NCBI RefSeq assembly: GCF_900142925.1
Contig: NZ_FRCN01000023.1
Coordinates: 1 to 64,000, forward strand
DNA from: Chitinophaga sp. CF418
GTDB lineage: Bacteria; Bacteroidota; Bacteroidia; Chitinophagales; Chitinophagaceae
Length of the DNA: 64,000 bases
Direction: 5' to 3'
A program made the position numbers and the translations under genes. The notes beneath the pieces were generated by a model. That model worked only from the letters and a program-made list of their open reading frames with translations, was not told where the DNA came from and did no database searches. Below are positions 29,585 to 38,201 of the stretch, piece by piece; the first letter of the stretch is position 1, and each line of letters opens with the position of its first letter.

Positions 29585-30532
29585 TTATGCTTCTTCTGTT
29601 ACTCTTGATGTTTTCGTCAATGGAGGTGCAACAAATACTGCCATCTTCGGGATCAGATAGCTCAGACAAACGCCGATATTAAAGGCCGCAGTGAAATTCT
29701 GTGCTTCTGTCTTCACATTACCGTTTGCATCTGTTCCATCCACGTCATCAGCAAAGTAACCTACCCTGTCAGTTATACCGGAGATAAAGAGGAACGGTGC
29801 GTCACACAACAAGCGTATTACGCCATGAGTCGTTTCTACGGAGCCTACCGGCAGTGTGTTACCGGTATCGGCGAGTGCCTTTAACCCACTCTCATCAGAA
29901 TACTGGTAATCGGCATAGTTAGTGATATTCACAACGCTCACGCCGATGTAGTCTTTATCAGACAAGACACCGATATTACTTGAAGGATTCAGGTAAGGCT
30001 TCAACAAACGTTGTTCTATCAATTTGATTGTATCAGCATCCAGGCGATTGAAAATGTTTGCATTAACAGCTGAAGGAAGTACTTTTTCGAAATGTACAGG
30101 ATCATCCCATTGACTTTGTGGGTTTTCACCGTTCGGATGATAATTATGAATGAAGATATTGCTGCCAAATACTACACAGCCGTTATTGTTACCACCGTCG
30201 AGCCCTAGTGCAGCTGTGCCTAACGCAACTACCAGGTCTGGTTTTTCAGTACGGTACTGGAGTATCTTGGGCAGACATTCATGTTTACCCTGCGAGCTGG
30301 AGGGATTCCATTTTGGATCCATGATGTCCTGCACGCACCACAGCTCAATCGTTATTTGCTCATATGAGTCCCATACGGCGCGGGGCTTTGCGGTGCCTTG
30401 TGAAAAAGTCCATGGATAGTTCAGTTGTGTGGGGTCTTTCAGCTCTTGAGGACGGATCCTCACGTTCAAGAGCGCATTTAAAATAGGTTCAACTTCCCAG
30501 GATTTGTTGCCTATTAATACAATCCTTTTCAT
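29585..30532 (-). CDS. Nucleoside phosphorylase/MTAN-fold-like protein
   Basis: 315 residues, cytoplasmic, no signal peptide. The C-terminal SVETTHGVIRLL ... APFLFISGITDRV resembles the active-site end of purine nucleoside phosphorylase/MTA-SAH nucleosidase proteins, where a glutamate and the aspartate of an ISD motif contact ribose and base. The centre has VVALGTAALGLDGG, like the phosphorylase glycine-rich core. The N-terminal ~90 residues are divergent. An enzyme acting on nucleosides is likely, but substrate and even activity are uncertain. It is a lone gene converging on the preceding one. Confidence 0.65.
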   Translation of the reverse strand: MKRIVLIGNKSWEVEPILNALLNVRIRPQELKDPTQLNYPWTFSQGTAKPRAVWDSYEQITIELWCVQDIMDPKWNPSSSQGKHECLPKILQYRTEKPDLVVALGTAALGLDGGNNNGCVVFGSNIFIHNYHPNGENPQSQWDDPVHFEKVLPSAVNANIFNRLDADTIKLIEQRLLKPYLNPSSNIGVLSDKDYIGVSVVNITNYADYQYSDESGLKALADTGNTLPVGSVETTHGVIRLLCDAPFLFISGITDRVGYFADDVDGTDANGNVKTEAQNFTAAFNIGVCLSYLIPKMAVFVAPPLTKTSRVTEEA

Positions 30533-30702
30533 AAAGTGGGTTTAAAGAGTGAATGAATGGGTGCTAAACAAGCGTATTAATGGTTATTCGGGTGTAATTC
30601 CAGATTAATAACACCGAACGGGGAAAAAGGTTAACTTTTTTAGAAATCCATTGGAAGGGAAGGAAGATGCAGAAGATTGAAAATTCCTAATGCCAGGAGT
30701 TA

Positions 30703-30927
30703 TTACCTCACAAACCGCTGTATTACCCACGAGATCAATGTAAGGACTATACTAACCAGGATCATTGTTGTAATGGGAATATATATCCGATAGTTGCCCC
30801 GTTCAATTCTGATATCTCCCGGAAGATGTCCCAGAAAGCGCAGCTTATCGCCCAGGAACCATATGATTAGTCCGGCTATAAGTATCAGAACTCCAATAAG
30901 CACTATCGTTTTGCCAATACGTTCCAT
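30703..30927 (-). CDS. DUF2905 small membrane protein
   Basis: 74 residues with two membrane segments (TIVLIGVLILIAGLIIW; ITTMILVSIVLTLISWV) separated by a loop with LGHLPGDIRIERG, the characteristic DUF2905 loop. Inner-membrane protein; function of the family unknown. Confidence 0.88.
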   Translation of the reverse strand: MERIGKTIVLIGVLILIAGLIIWFLGDKLRFLGHLPGDIRIERGNYRIYIPITTMILVSIVLTLISWVIQRFVR

Positions 30928-31084
30928 GTTTCCAAAGTTACGTTTTTCCCCTCAGCACCGCAGCCCCCCAAACATCTTCGTATGTGACTACCTGACAAAA
31001 AAACTGAACCGGCTAACGTTACCTTTTCCCCCCATATTTACCAAAACAATCTCTATATTGCGCCTCAAACATAAATCCCCTACT

Positions 31085-31996
31085 ATGAACATAAAAACCG
31101 GATTCTTACTGTTCCTCGGATTATCTTTGACATATACCGCCTTCTCCCAGACACAAGCTAAGAAGAACCTCAAGCTCACCTTTACCCCAGGCGAAGAATT
31201 TGATTACAAGAGCAGCATGATCATTGATGTAACGCAGGCTAAACAACCTATGATACGCCAGGAACTTGCTTATACGCTTTTATGGAAGGTCATAGGTAAA
31301 GATGCGACCGGAAAAACAATGATCAGGGCAGCATATACCAGTCTCAGGCAAAAGAAAGAAGATAGATCGAAACAGGAGACTACTGGTTATGACTCTGACA
31401 TGCCGGATCAGTTTATCAAAACAAGCAATGGTGAGAAGGAACAATTCCTCAATTTGCATTACCGCCAGTTCAATGATGCCCTGATTGGCCAGGCCTTCAC
31501 CATTTATTTTGATGAATCCAACGCCGGTATTAAGGTTACCGGTGTTGATACCATAACAGACAATGCGCTCGATAAGGTACAGATAGATGATGCGGAATAT
31601 AAGGAAGGCTTTAGACAAGGCGTAAAATCAATGTCAAATAATGAGGAAATTCAGAAACAACTGGAAGCCGCATTTGACTATCTGCCTGGAAAGCCAGTGG
31701 GTATTGGCGACGGCTGGACTAAAAACAAGCCTCTTGAAATGGCTACACTGAAATTAGGGTACGTTGTAAAATCAATTCAACCAGATAGTATGGCTGTTTT
31801 ACTCATATCAAGCCCGGTGATAAATAATGATTATCAGATGAGTGTGGGTATGCAGGGTAATCTGACCATTGATGCCAAAACTGGTTTATTGATTCATTCT
31901 GCTACACGTCAGGAATCGAAATCGGTACCTGGTAGTCAGGAGCAGGTATCCATGATCACCACCGAAAAATTTGAGCTGATCAGGCGAAAGAAATAA
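31085..31996 (+). CDS. DUF6263-type secreted protein (paralogue of 20279-21172)
   Basis: 303 residues from the ATG at 31085, which gives a signal peptide ending AFSQ; the longer upstream frame is antisense to the small membrane protein gene and is rejected. It shares the domain pattern of the protein at 20279-21172 (FTPGEEF, KDATGKTMIRA, GQAFTIYF, VTGVDTI, NNEEI, VGIGDGW, INNDYQ, IDAKTGLL). Secreted or periplasmic, biochemical role unknown. A terminator follows. Confidence 0.8.
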   Translation: MNIKTGFLLFLGLSLTYTAFSQTQAKKNLKLTFTPGEEFDYKSSMIIDVTQAKQPMIRQELAYTLLWKVIGKDATGKTMIRAAYTSLRQKKEDRSKQETTGYDSDMPDQFIKTSNGEKEQFLNLHYRQFNDALIGQAFTIYFDESNAGIKVTGVDTITDNALDKVQIDDAEYKEGFRQGVKSMSNNEEIQKQLEAAFDYLPGKPVGIGDGWTKNKPLEMATLKLGYVVKSIQPDSMAVLLISSPVINNDYQMSVGMQGNLTIDAKTGLLIHSATRQESKSVPGSQEQVSMITTEKFELIRRKK

Positions 31997-32044
31997 AAGT
32001 AGTTTCGATACTAACAATATATATATCATAAAAGAGATAACAGA

Positions 32045-32090
32045 AAAGGGAATCAAATCAAGGTAATCAGCCTTGCGTTTGGTTCCCTTT
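32045..32090 (+). terminator. Long hairpin terminator
   Basis: Arms AAAGGGAATCAAA (32045-32057) and TTTGGTTCCCTTT (32078-32090) with one G-U, plus an inner CAAGG/CCTTG stem. It is 49 bases past the DUF6263 gene. The rest of the gap to 32431 holds a short frame extension but no gene I support. Confidence 0.75.
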
Positions 32091-32431
32091 GTATATGTAT
32101 AAACTGGCAATCAGGCTCCTGATCGCATTATAGATTGCAATCAGGACAAGATAACATATCCTCAAACACGGCTGCATCTAAACGCAATATTCCTTCATGG
32201 AAAACCGTATCAGACAGATGTGTTACTATCCCTTTTTCCAGAACAGCCTGCATTACTAGTCAATACCTTATCGGCCTGTCCTTTACACTTGCCAGCCTTT
32301 TAAACTGTATCATCGACATTTTATATTTCCAAAATAATACCTTCGCAATGAAAAATGCGATGCATCCTCTTTCATTAAATAAACTGGATGGATGTATCGT
32401 TATCCTGATTATACCATATTGTTGTATGCTA

Positions 32432-33451
32432 ATGAAAACCAGAAACAAAGTACTGTTTGCATTGCCCGTGGTGTTGAGCATTTTATCATGCTCCAAAACC
32501 GAAAACACCAATCCATCAAACGAACAGGAACAAGAAAAGCAGCAGGCCGCCGCTGCAACTGACTACAGGCAGGAGATGCGGAACTTTGTAATTGGCATCA
32601 GCCAGTATGCAAAGGCGCAGAATCCACAGTTTGCCATTATTCCGCAGAACGGAATAGAACTGATCACCACCAATGGAGAATCCGATGGTACCCTTGCACA
32701 GACCTATCTGAACGCTATTGACGGCGTAGGACAGGAAGACTTGTTCTTCGGTTATGAAGATGACAACAAGCCCACTCCTTCCGAAGATAACCTGTACCTG
32801 CGGGAATTCCTCAACCGGATCAAGACCACCAAAAAGGTAATGGTAACGGATTATTGTTCAGGTAAGACAAACATGGATAAGTCTTACAGCTCCAACAACA
32901 CCAACGGCTATATTTCTTTTGCCGCGGATAAAAGAGAGCTGTATAACATTCCCGCTTACCCGGCCCAGCCTTATGGTGTGAACACCAACAACATTACCAG
33001 TCTTTCACAGGCAAAGAATTTCCTGTATCTGATCAATCCGGAGAAATTCTCCAGCAAAAAGCAGTTCATTGATTCTGTAAAGACAAAGAACTATGATGTG
33101 ATCCTGATGGACCTGTTCCTGAATGAAACTGCTTTTACTGCAGCAGAGATTGATCAGCTTAAAACAAAGGCTAATGGTGGCAAACGCCTGGTGATCTGTT
33201 ATATGTCCATCGGAGAGGCAGAAGATTATCGTTACTACTGGCAAAGTACCTGGAAAGTAGGTAACCCGCCGTTTATCGTAGCGGAAAATCCTGACTGGCC
33301 AGGCAACTATAAAGTACGGTACTGGAACACTGACTGGAAAAATGTCATTTTCGGTAATGATGCATCTTACACGAAGAAACTGATAAACAGTCACTTTGAT
33401 GGTGCTTATCTCGATATTATTGACGGGTTCGAATATTTCGAGGGTAACTAA
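32432..33451 (+). CDS. Lipoprotein of the endo-alpha-1,4-polygalactosaminidase/GH114 (TM1410-like) family
   Basis: 339 residues from the ATG at 32432, which places a lipoprotein signal at the start (MKTRNKVLFALPVV, then LSC with the lipobox cysteine at residue 20); upstream in-frame ATGs would bury it. Family landmarks are MRNFVIGISQYAKAQNP, a VMVTDYC strand, DVILMDLFLN, ICYMSIGEAEDYR and the C-terminal FDGAYLDIIDGFEYF. Members are (beta/alpha)8 glycoside hydrolases thought to act on galactosamine-containing exopolysaccharide. Location would be the outer-membrane or periplasmic lipid-anchored face. Specific activity is inferred from family only. Confidence 0.85.
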   Translation: MKTRNKVLFALPVVLSILSCSKTENTNPSNEQEQEKQQAAAATDYRQEMRNFVIGISQYAKAQNPQFAIIPQNGIELITTNGESDGTLAQTYLNAIDGVGQEDLFFGYEDDNKPTPSEDNLYLREFLNRIKTTKKVMVTDYCSGKTNMDKSYSSNNTNGYISFAADKRELYNIPAYPAQPYGVNTNNITSLSQAKNFLYLINPEKFSSKKQFIDSVKTKNYDVILMDLFLNETAFTAAEIDQLKTKANGGKRLVICYMSIGEAEDYRYYWQSTWKVGNPPFIVAENPDWPGNYKVRYWNTDWKNVIFGNDASYTKKLINSHFDGAYLDIIDGFEYFEGN

Positions 33452-33466
33452 GCCCCATTATCTGTC

Positions 33467-33524
33467 ATAGGTATAAAAAAAGATGCAGTACGCATAGCGA
33501 TACTGCATCTTTTTTTATACCTAT
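33467..33524. terminator. Perfect 24-bp inverted repeat, bidirectional terminator
   Basis: Arms 33467-33490 and 33501-33524 are exact reverse complements around a ten-base loop. Each arm carries a run of seven A or T next to the stem core GATGCAGTA, so it can terminate transcription from both sides. It lies between the convergent lipoprotein genes. Confidence 0.9.
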
Positions 33525-33636
33525 ACCTACTTCTCCTGATTCGCCTGTAAAACAAAACAATAATTGTAGTTTACCGCGTCCAAAAGGTAGCGGTTGAAGT
33601 AACAGCCATGATCCGGGAAAAGGTCCTAATGCCCCT

Positions 33637-35445
33637 TCATTTTTTACTGACACCACCACGCACCTTGTTGATCTCTTCATAGGTAAATGCGCTGTCTTTC
33701 TGGTTAAAGCGCTTGTTGATATAAGTGAGTATAGAGGCTACAGCATAGTCATCCAGAAAATCGCCATGTGCAGGCATTACGCCGTTGTAGGTCTTACCGT
33801 TCACTTTGATCTCTCCCTGCAACCCATTCAACACTATTCTAATTAATCGCTCCCGGCTGCCACTGACAAATTCAGAACCTGTCAGGGGTGGATAGCGGTT
33901 ATTATCTCCTTTACCATCGCGCTGATGGCAACTCGTGCAATACGTATTATACAACATATTCCCATGCATCTCCCCTCCCTTTCCCAGGTTATCCTTTACT
34001 TCGTCGGGTGTCTTTATGTAAGACCGCGATTTACGGGCTTCCATAGCGGCCAGCTGTGCCTCGCCAAACCGCGCTTTGCTTCCTTTATACATCACCCGCC
34101 ATATCCTGCCCTTATTGGATTCTGAAATATAGAGTGAGCCATCTGGCCCTTCAGCGAGCCCCATAGGACGATATAATGCATCACTTGTATTCACCACAGT
34201 ATCTACGCCGGTAAACCCGTCTGCAAACACTTCCCATTTACCCGTGGGCTTCCTGTTCTCAAACGGCACAAAACATACGATGTACCCTGCCTGAGGATAA
34301 GGCGATCTGTCTGTTGAGCCGTGGAAAGCAATGAAAACACCCTTCTTATACCGCTCAGGAAACTGACGACCACGGTAGAACAATAGCTCCATAGGCGCCC
34401 AATGACCGGGGAAGCCGATTACAGGTACATCAAACTTAGCAGCTCTGCCAATAATCTTCCCATCACCGCCATATCCGGGCTGCAGCATGTTCCTGCCCAG
34501 CATGTGATCGAAGTAGGCATAAGGCCATCCAAAATCCGATCCTTCCGTAACCTTCAAGAGCGGTTCTGAGGGTAGTACTGCTGCCTGCCAGGAGGTAAAC
34601 ACATCCGGATACCGGGTATGAAAATTATCTATCCCATTCATCACTGCATACAGACAGTCATCGTCCTGGTTCCAGGCTATGCCTAATACACTTCGGATGC
34701 CCGTGGAGTATTTATAGCCGTCTTTCTGTGTCTGACCTTCCTTGTCTGCATCAAAACGCCATATACCTCCATGCCATTTAAGGTCTGGAGCAGGATCAAG
34801 CCCCTTGCCTCCCGGCATTCCTCCGGGACCAGCTTTTTCAACATCCTGCGCGGCATCTGTAGGAGCACCAAAAGGCACATACATATTGCCGCGATTATCG
34901 AATGCAATGGGCTTGGCTGTATGCCAATGGCGCTCGATATACTCATCCTCATCGGTGAGGATAATCTCCTTTCTACTGTCGGGAATAAGCTGCCCCGCCT
35001 TTAGTTTGTTCCTGAACACCTGCCGGAGCGTAGAAGTATACAGGTAACCGTTATAGATCACCATACCTACTGGTAGCCCTCCTTCATCTTTATAATCACC
35101 GAAATAAGCAATAATATCTGCCTTACCATCATTGTCATTATCCCGGAGCCCTACTGTTCCTCCTCCTCCTTTCATGATATCGTTATACACAAGCTTTGCA
35201 TAGATATCGCCGTTTTCATTTACAGCTATATGCCTGGCCCTGCCAATGCTATCTGCCACTACCACCGCTTCAAAATTACCCGGTAGTATAAGTCCTCCAT
35301 TGTCCGGATCTCCCGGAGGCAGTACTGCAGGAGGTTTACTTTTACAATGAAATACAATAATAGCTATGCAAACGATCAAACACCATTTAATAAAGTGGGA
35401 ACGGTATATTGCCGGGAAAGTAAAGGAGGATTTGCACATGATCAT
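33637..35445 (-). CDS. Sorbosone dehydrogenase-like (PQQ-type beta-propeller) lipoprotein fused to cytochrome c
   Basis: About 602 residues from the ATG at 35445 (alternatives 35439 and 35481). A hydrophobic segment ending VFHC-KSKPP fits a lipoprotein signal. The propeller part has a RARHIAVNENGDIYAKL strand, a RHWHTAKPIAFDNRGNMYVPFG repeat, WHGGIWRFDADKEG, GLAEGPDGSLYISE and similar blades of the glucose/sorbosone dehydrogenase family. The C-terminal ~90 residues form a cytochrome c: CTSCHQRDG for haem attachment and MPAHGDF with the likely distal methionine. The fusion suggests periplasmic sugar or alcohol oxidation passing electrons to the attached haem. Substrate unknown, and cofactor binding is not shown by the sequence. 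Confidence 0.86.
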   Translation of the reverse strand: MIMCKSSFTFPAIYRSHFIKWCLIVCIAIIVFHCKSKPPAVLPPGDPDNGGLILPGNFEAVVVADSIGRARHIAVNENGDIYAKLVYNDIMKGGGGTVGLRDNDNDGKADIIAYFGDYKDEGGLPVGMVIYNGYLYTSTLRQVFRNKLKAGQLIPDSRKEIILTDEDEYIERHWHTAKPIAFDNRGNMYVPFGAPTDAAQDVEKAGPGGMPGGKGLDPAPDLKWHGGIWRFDADKEGQTQKDGYKYSTGIRSVLGIAWNQDDDCLYAVMNGIDNFHTRYPDVFTSWQAAVLPSEPLLKVTEGSDFGWPYAYFDHMLGRNMLQPGYGGDGKIIGRAAKFDVPVIGFPGHWAPMELLFYRGRQFPERYKKGVFIAFHGSTDRSPYPQAGYIVCFVPFENRKPTGKWEVFADGFTGVDTVVNTSDALYRPMGLAEGPDGSLYISESNKGRIWRVMYKGSKARFGEAQLAAMEARKSRSYIKTPDEVKDNLGKGGEMHGNMLYNTYCTSCHQRDGKGDNNRYPPLTGSEFVSGSRERLIRIVLNGLQGEIKVNGKTYNGVMPAHGDFLDDYAVASILTYINKRFNQKDSAFTYEEINKVRGGVSKK

Positions 35446-35775
35446 TACGTTTTGATATAAAATCAAAAAAAGGACCCTCATTTATACTAATATACGGAAT
35501 CTGCCTGCTTTAATATGAATATCTAATTAATTAGTGAGCAGGCAATATTACAGCTGCTGGCCTGCCGGTCCAGATAGTCCGGAATTAAGGATGCGTTGTC
35601 CTGACGCTTATTGAAAAAGACAGCGATGGTAAGAATAAAGTTAAATTGTATTTCTTATCAGAACATGAAAAGATCGAATATATTAACCCTGTTTGATCAG
35701 ATTTTAAATAATAATTTTGTCGCCTTATCCGGAGTACCTGCACTCCACTCTTCAATAAAAAACCAATTCAACGCT

Positions 35776-38028
35776 ATGACCCAGGAATACATCGAAATAC
35801 GTGGTGCACGGGAAAATAATTTAAAAAATGTAGATGTTCGTTTGCCCAAGAGGAAAATCAACATCTTTACCGGCGTATCCGGTTCAGGGAAGTCGTCTAT
35901 TGTATTTGACACCATTGCCAATGAGGCGCAAAGACAATTGTATGAGAACTTCAGTATGTTTATCCGGAACCTGCTTCCGCGTTACCCTCAGCCCAATGCA
36001 GATGTTATAGAAAAACTGAGCATGGCAATTATCGTTGATCAGAAGCGGCTGGGTGGTGGTTCTCATTCTGTGATGGGTACTGTGACAGACATTTCACCTG
36101 TACTGCGCCTGCTTTTCTCCAGGATAGGAAAACCCTTTGTCGGATATTCAAATGTATTCTCCTTTAATGACGCACAAGGCATGTGCCCGGAATGTAACGG
36201 ATTAGGGCAAAAGCTGGGATTTGACGGAACGAAGTTTTATGATCCTGATAAGTCTTTAAGGGAAGGAGCATTACAGGTACCTGGTTTCGCTGGTTGGGAA
36301 AAAGATATGTATGCCAACACCGGTTATTTTGATATAGATAAGAAGCTGCGTGATTATACTGATGAGGAAATGAATCTGCTGCTATATAGCCCTCCCACAA
36401 AGTTTAAGCTACAAATAGGTAATGGAACGATGAATGCCACCTATATGGGGATTATAGAAAAATTCAATCGTTCCTACATTAAACGGGACCTTAAAACTTT
36501 ATCGGAACGTACACAGAAAATGGTGTCCGCTTACCTGCATTATGGGCCGTGTCCGTTATGTAAAGGCGCCCGCCTGAACCAGGAGGTGTTAACATGTAAA
36601 ATAAATGGATATAATATTGCATCGCTGTCTGCAATGGAAGTAGAGGAGTTGATTCCCTTCCTGCAGAAAATAAGCGATCCCATAGCCCGACCAATGATAG
36701 AAGCACTTACTGAGCGTTTACAACACCTGGTTGACATGGGATTGGGCTATCTGAGCCTTGACAGGGCCACAGATACACTGTCAGGAGGAGAATCCCAAAG
36801 GGTAAAGATGGTAAAACATCTTGGCAGCAGCCTGATCGATGTATTATATATTTTTGACGAACCAAGTGTGGGATTACACCCCAGGGACGTCTACAGGCTT
36901 AATGCGCTGCTTACCAAGCTGAGAGATAAGGGAAATACGGTAATAGTAGTAGAACATGATCCTGATGTAATCAGGATTGCAGACCATATAGTAGACGTGG
37001 GCCCGATGGCTGGATCAAAAGGTGGGAGTATTATGTATGAAGGTAGTCTTGCTGGTTTACTCAAATCGGGCACCCTTACCGGAAAATATATGAACCATAC
37101 TTTTACTATAAAAGAACAATACCGGAAAGCAAAGGGACAACTCTCTATCAATCACGCCACTAGTAACAATCTACAAAATGTATCCGTTAATATTCCTGTG
37201 GGCGTATTGACAGTAGTCACGGGTGTAGCCGGCTCAGGCAAAAGCTCTCTGATACATCATGCTTTTCTGTCAAAACATCCCGAGGCGGTTGTAGTGGATC
37301 AGTCAGCTGTGGGCACTTCTTCAAGATCCAATCCCGCAACTTATACCGGAGTGATGGACCTGATAAGAAAAGCATTTGCCAATGCCAATAATGTAAATGC
37401 ATCACTTTTCTCGTTCAACTCAAAAGGAGCTTGTGAGAATTGTCAGGGTACAGGTGTCATCTACACAGATCTTGCCTTTTTAGAAGGTGTAAAAACACCT
37501 TGTGAGATATGTGAGGGAAAAAGATATAAGGAAGAAGTGCTTAGCTATAAACTGAACAGCAAAAACATTTCCGAGATTCTGGAGATGACCGTTAAAGAAG
37601 CCAATGACTTCTTTACCATAAAGGAAATCTCAAAGAAACTGCAAACATTGATGGAAGTGGGTCTGGAATACCTGACACTGGGACAACCATTGAGTACGCT
37701 CTCAGGAGGAGAATGCCAGCGTATCAAGCTAGCCAGTGAACTGCATAAAAAGGGCAGCATCTATGTTTTGGATGAACCAACTACAGGGCTGCACATGTCT
37801 GATACCGGCCGCCTGATCTCTTTGATGGATAGCCTGGTAGATGGCGGGAATACAGTAATTGTCATCGAGCATAATCTTGATGTTATAAAAAATGCAGACT
37901 GGATAATAGATATGGGGCCGGAAGGTGGCCATAAAGGAGGCCAGGTGATTTTTGAAGGAACACCGAAAGAACTGTGTAATCATACCAGTTCGTATACCGG
38001 TTATTACTTAAAACAGGCATTAGGTTAA
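35776..38028 (+). CDS. Short UvrA-class ABC ATPase (UvrA2/DrrC-like)
   Basis: 750 residues from the ATG at 35776 (MTQEYIEIRGARENNLKN); the longer frame from 35611 adds a tail not typical of UvrA. Two ABC cassettes: Walker A GVSGSGKSS near the N-terminus and GVAGSGKSS near residue 485; signatures LSGGESQR and LSGGECQR; Walker B IFDEPSVGLHPRD and VLDEPTTGLHMSD. Zinc modules CPECNGLG/CPLCKGA and CENCQGTG/CEICEGK are present. At 750 residues it is shorter than housekeeping UvrA (~940) and seems to lack the UvrB-binding insertion. Such proteins are linked to resistance to DNA-binding antibiotics or accessory repair. It converges on the rifamycin phosphotransferase operon. Confidence 0.9.
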   Translation: MTQEYIEIRGARENNLKNVDVRLPKRKINIFTGVSGSGKSSIVFDTIANEAQRQLYENFSMFIRNLLPRYPQPNADVIEKLSMAIIVDQKRLGGGSHSVMGTVTDISPVLRLLFSRIGKPFVGYSNVFSFNDAQGMCPECNGLGQKLGFDGTKFYDPDKSLREGALQVPGFAGWEKDMYANTGYFDIDKKLRDYTDEEMNLLLYSPPTKFKLQIGNGTMNATYMGIIEKFNRSYIKRDLKTLSERTQKMVSAYLHYGPCPLCKGARLNQEVLTCKINGYNIASLSAMEVEELIPFLQKISDPIARPMIEALTERLQHLVDMGLGYLSLDRATDTLSGGESQRVKMVKHLGSSLIDVLYIFDEPSVGLHPRDVYRLNALLTKLRDKGNTVIVVEHDPDVIRIADHIVDVGPMAGSKGGSIMYEGSLAGLLKSGTLTGKYMNHTFTIKEQYRKAKGQLSINHATSNNLQNVSVNIPVGVLTVVTGVAGSGKSSLIHHAFLSKHPEAVVVDQSAVGTSSRSNPATYTGVMDLIRKAFANANNVNASLFSFNSKGACENCQGTGVIYTDLAFLEGVKTPCEICEGKRYKEEVLSYKLNSKNISEILEMTVKEANDFFTIKEISKKLQTLMEVGLEYLTLGQPLSTLSGGECQRIKLASELHKKGSIYVLDEPTTGLHMSDTGRLISLMDSLVDGGNTVIVIEHNLDVIKNADWIIDMGPEGGHKGGQVIFEGTPKELCNHTSSYTGYYLKQALG

Positions 38029-38067
38029 ATGCATTGTTCAATTTAAGCTGACACTTTATTAATGCTG

Positions 38068-38117
38068 ATCTGATAAAAACAAAGAAGGGCTGTATCAAAA
38101 GTATGATGCAGCCCTTC
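38068..38117 (-). terminator. Terminator of the marR-rifamycin phosphotransferase operon
   Basis: Arms 38084-38097 and 38104-38117 (GAAGGGCTG core, one G-U) with a six-base loop. On the minus strand the hairpin is followed by TTTGTTTTTATC, so it terminates the phosphotransferase transcript 85 bases past its stop. Confidence 0.75.
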
Positions 38118-38201
38118 GGATACCTGATGGCGACAGGTAGTTGTTTAATCGGTTTTCAGTGCCTTTGCTTATTATTGATACATCTTTTGTAAACAGGTCT
38201 T

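Noticed and set aside
30794..31084. N-terminal extension of the second DUF6263 gene
   Set aside because: Antisense to the small DUF2905-type gene, and the true signal peptide begins at 31085.
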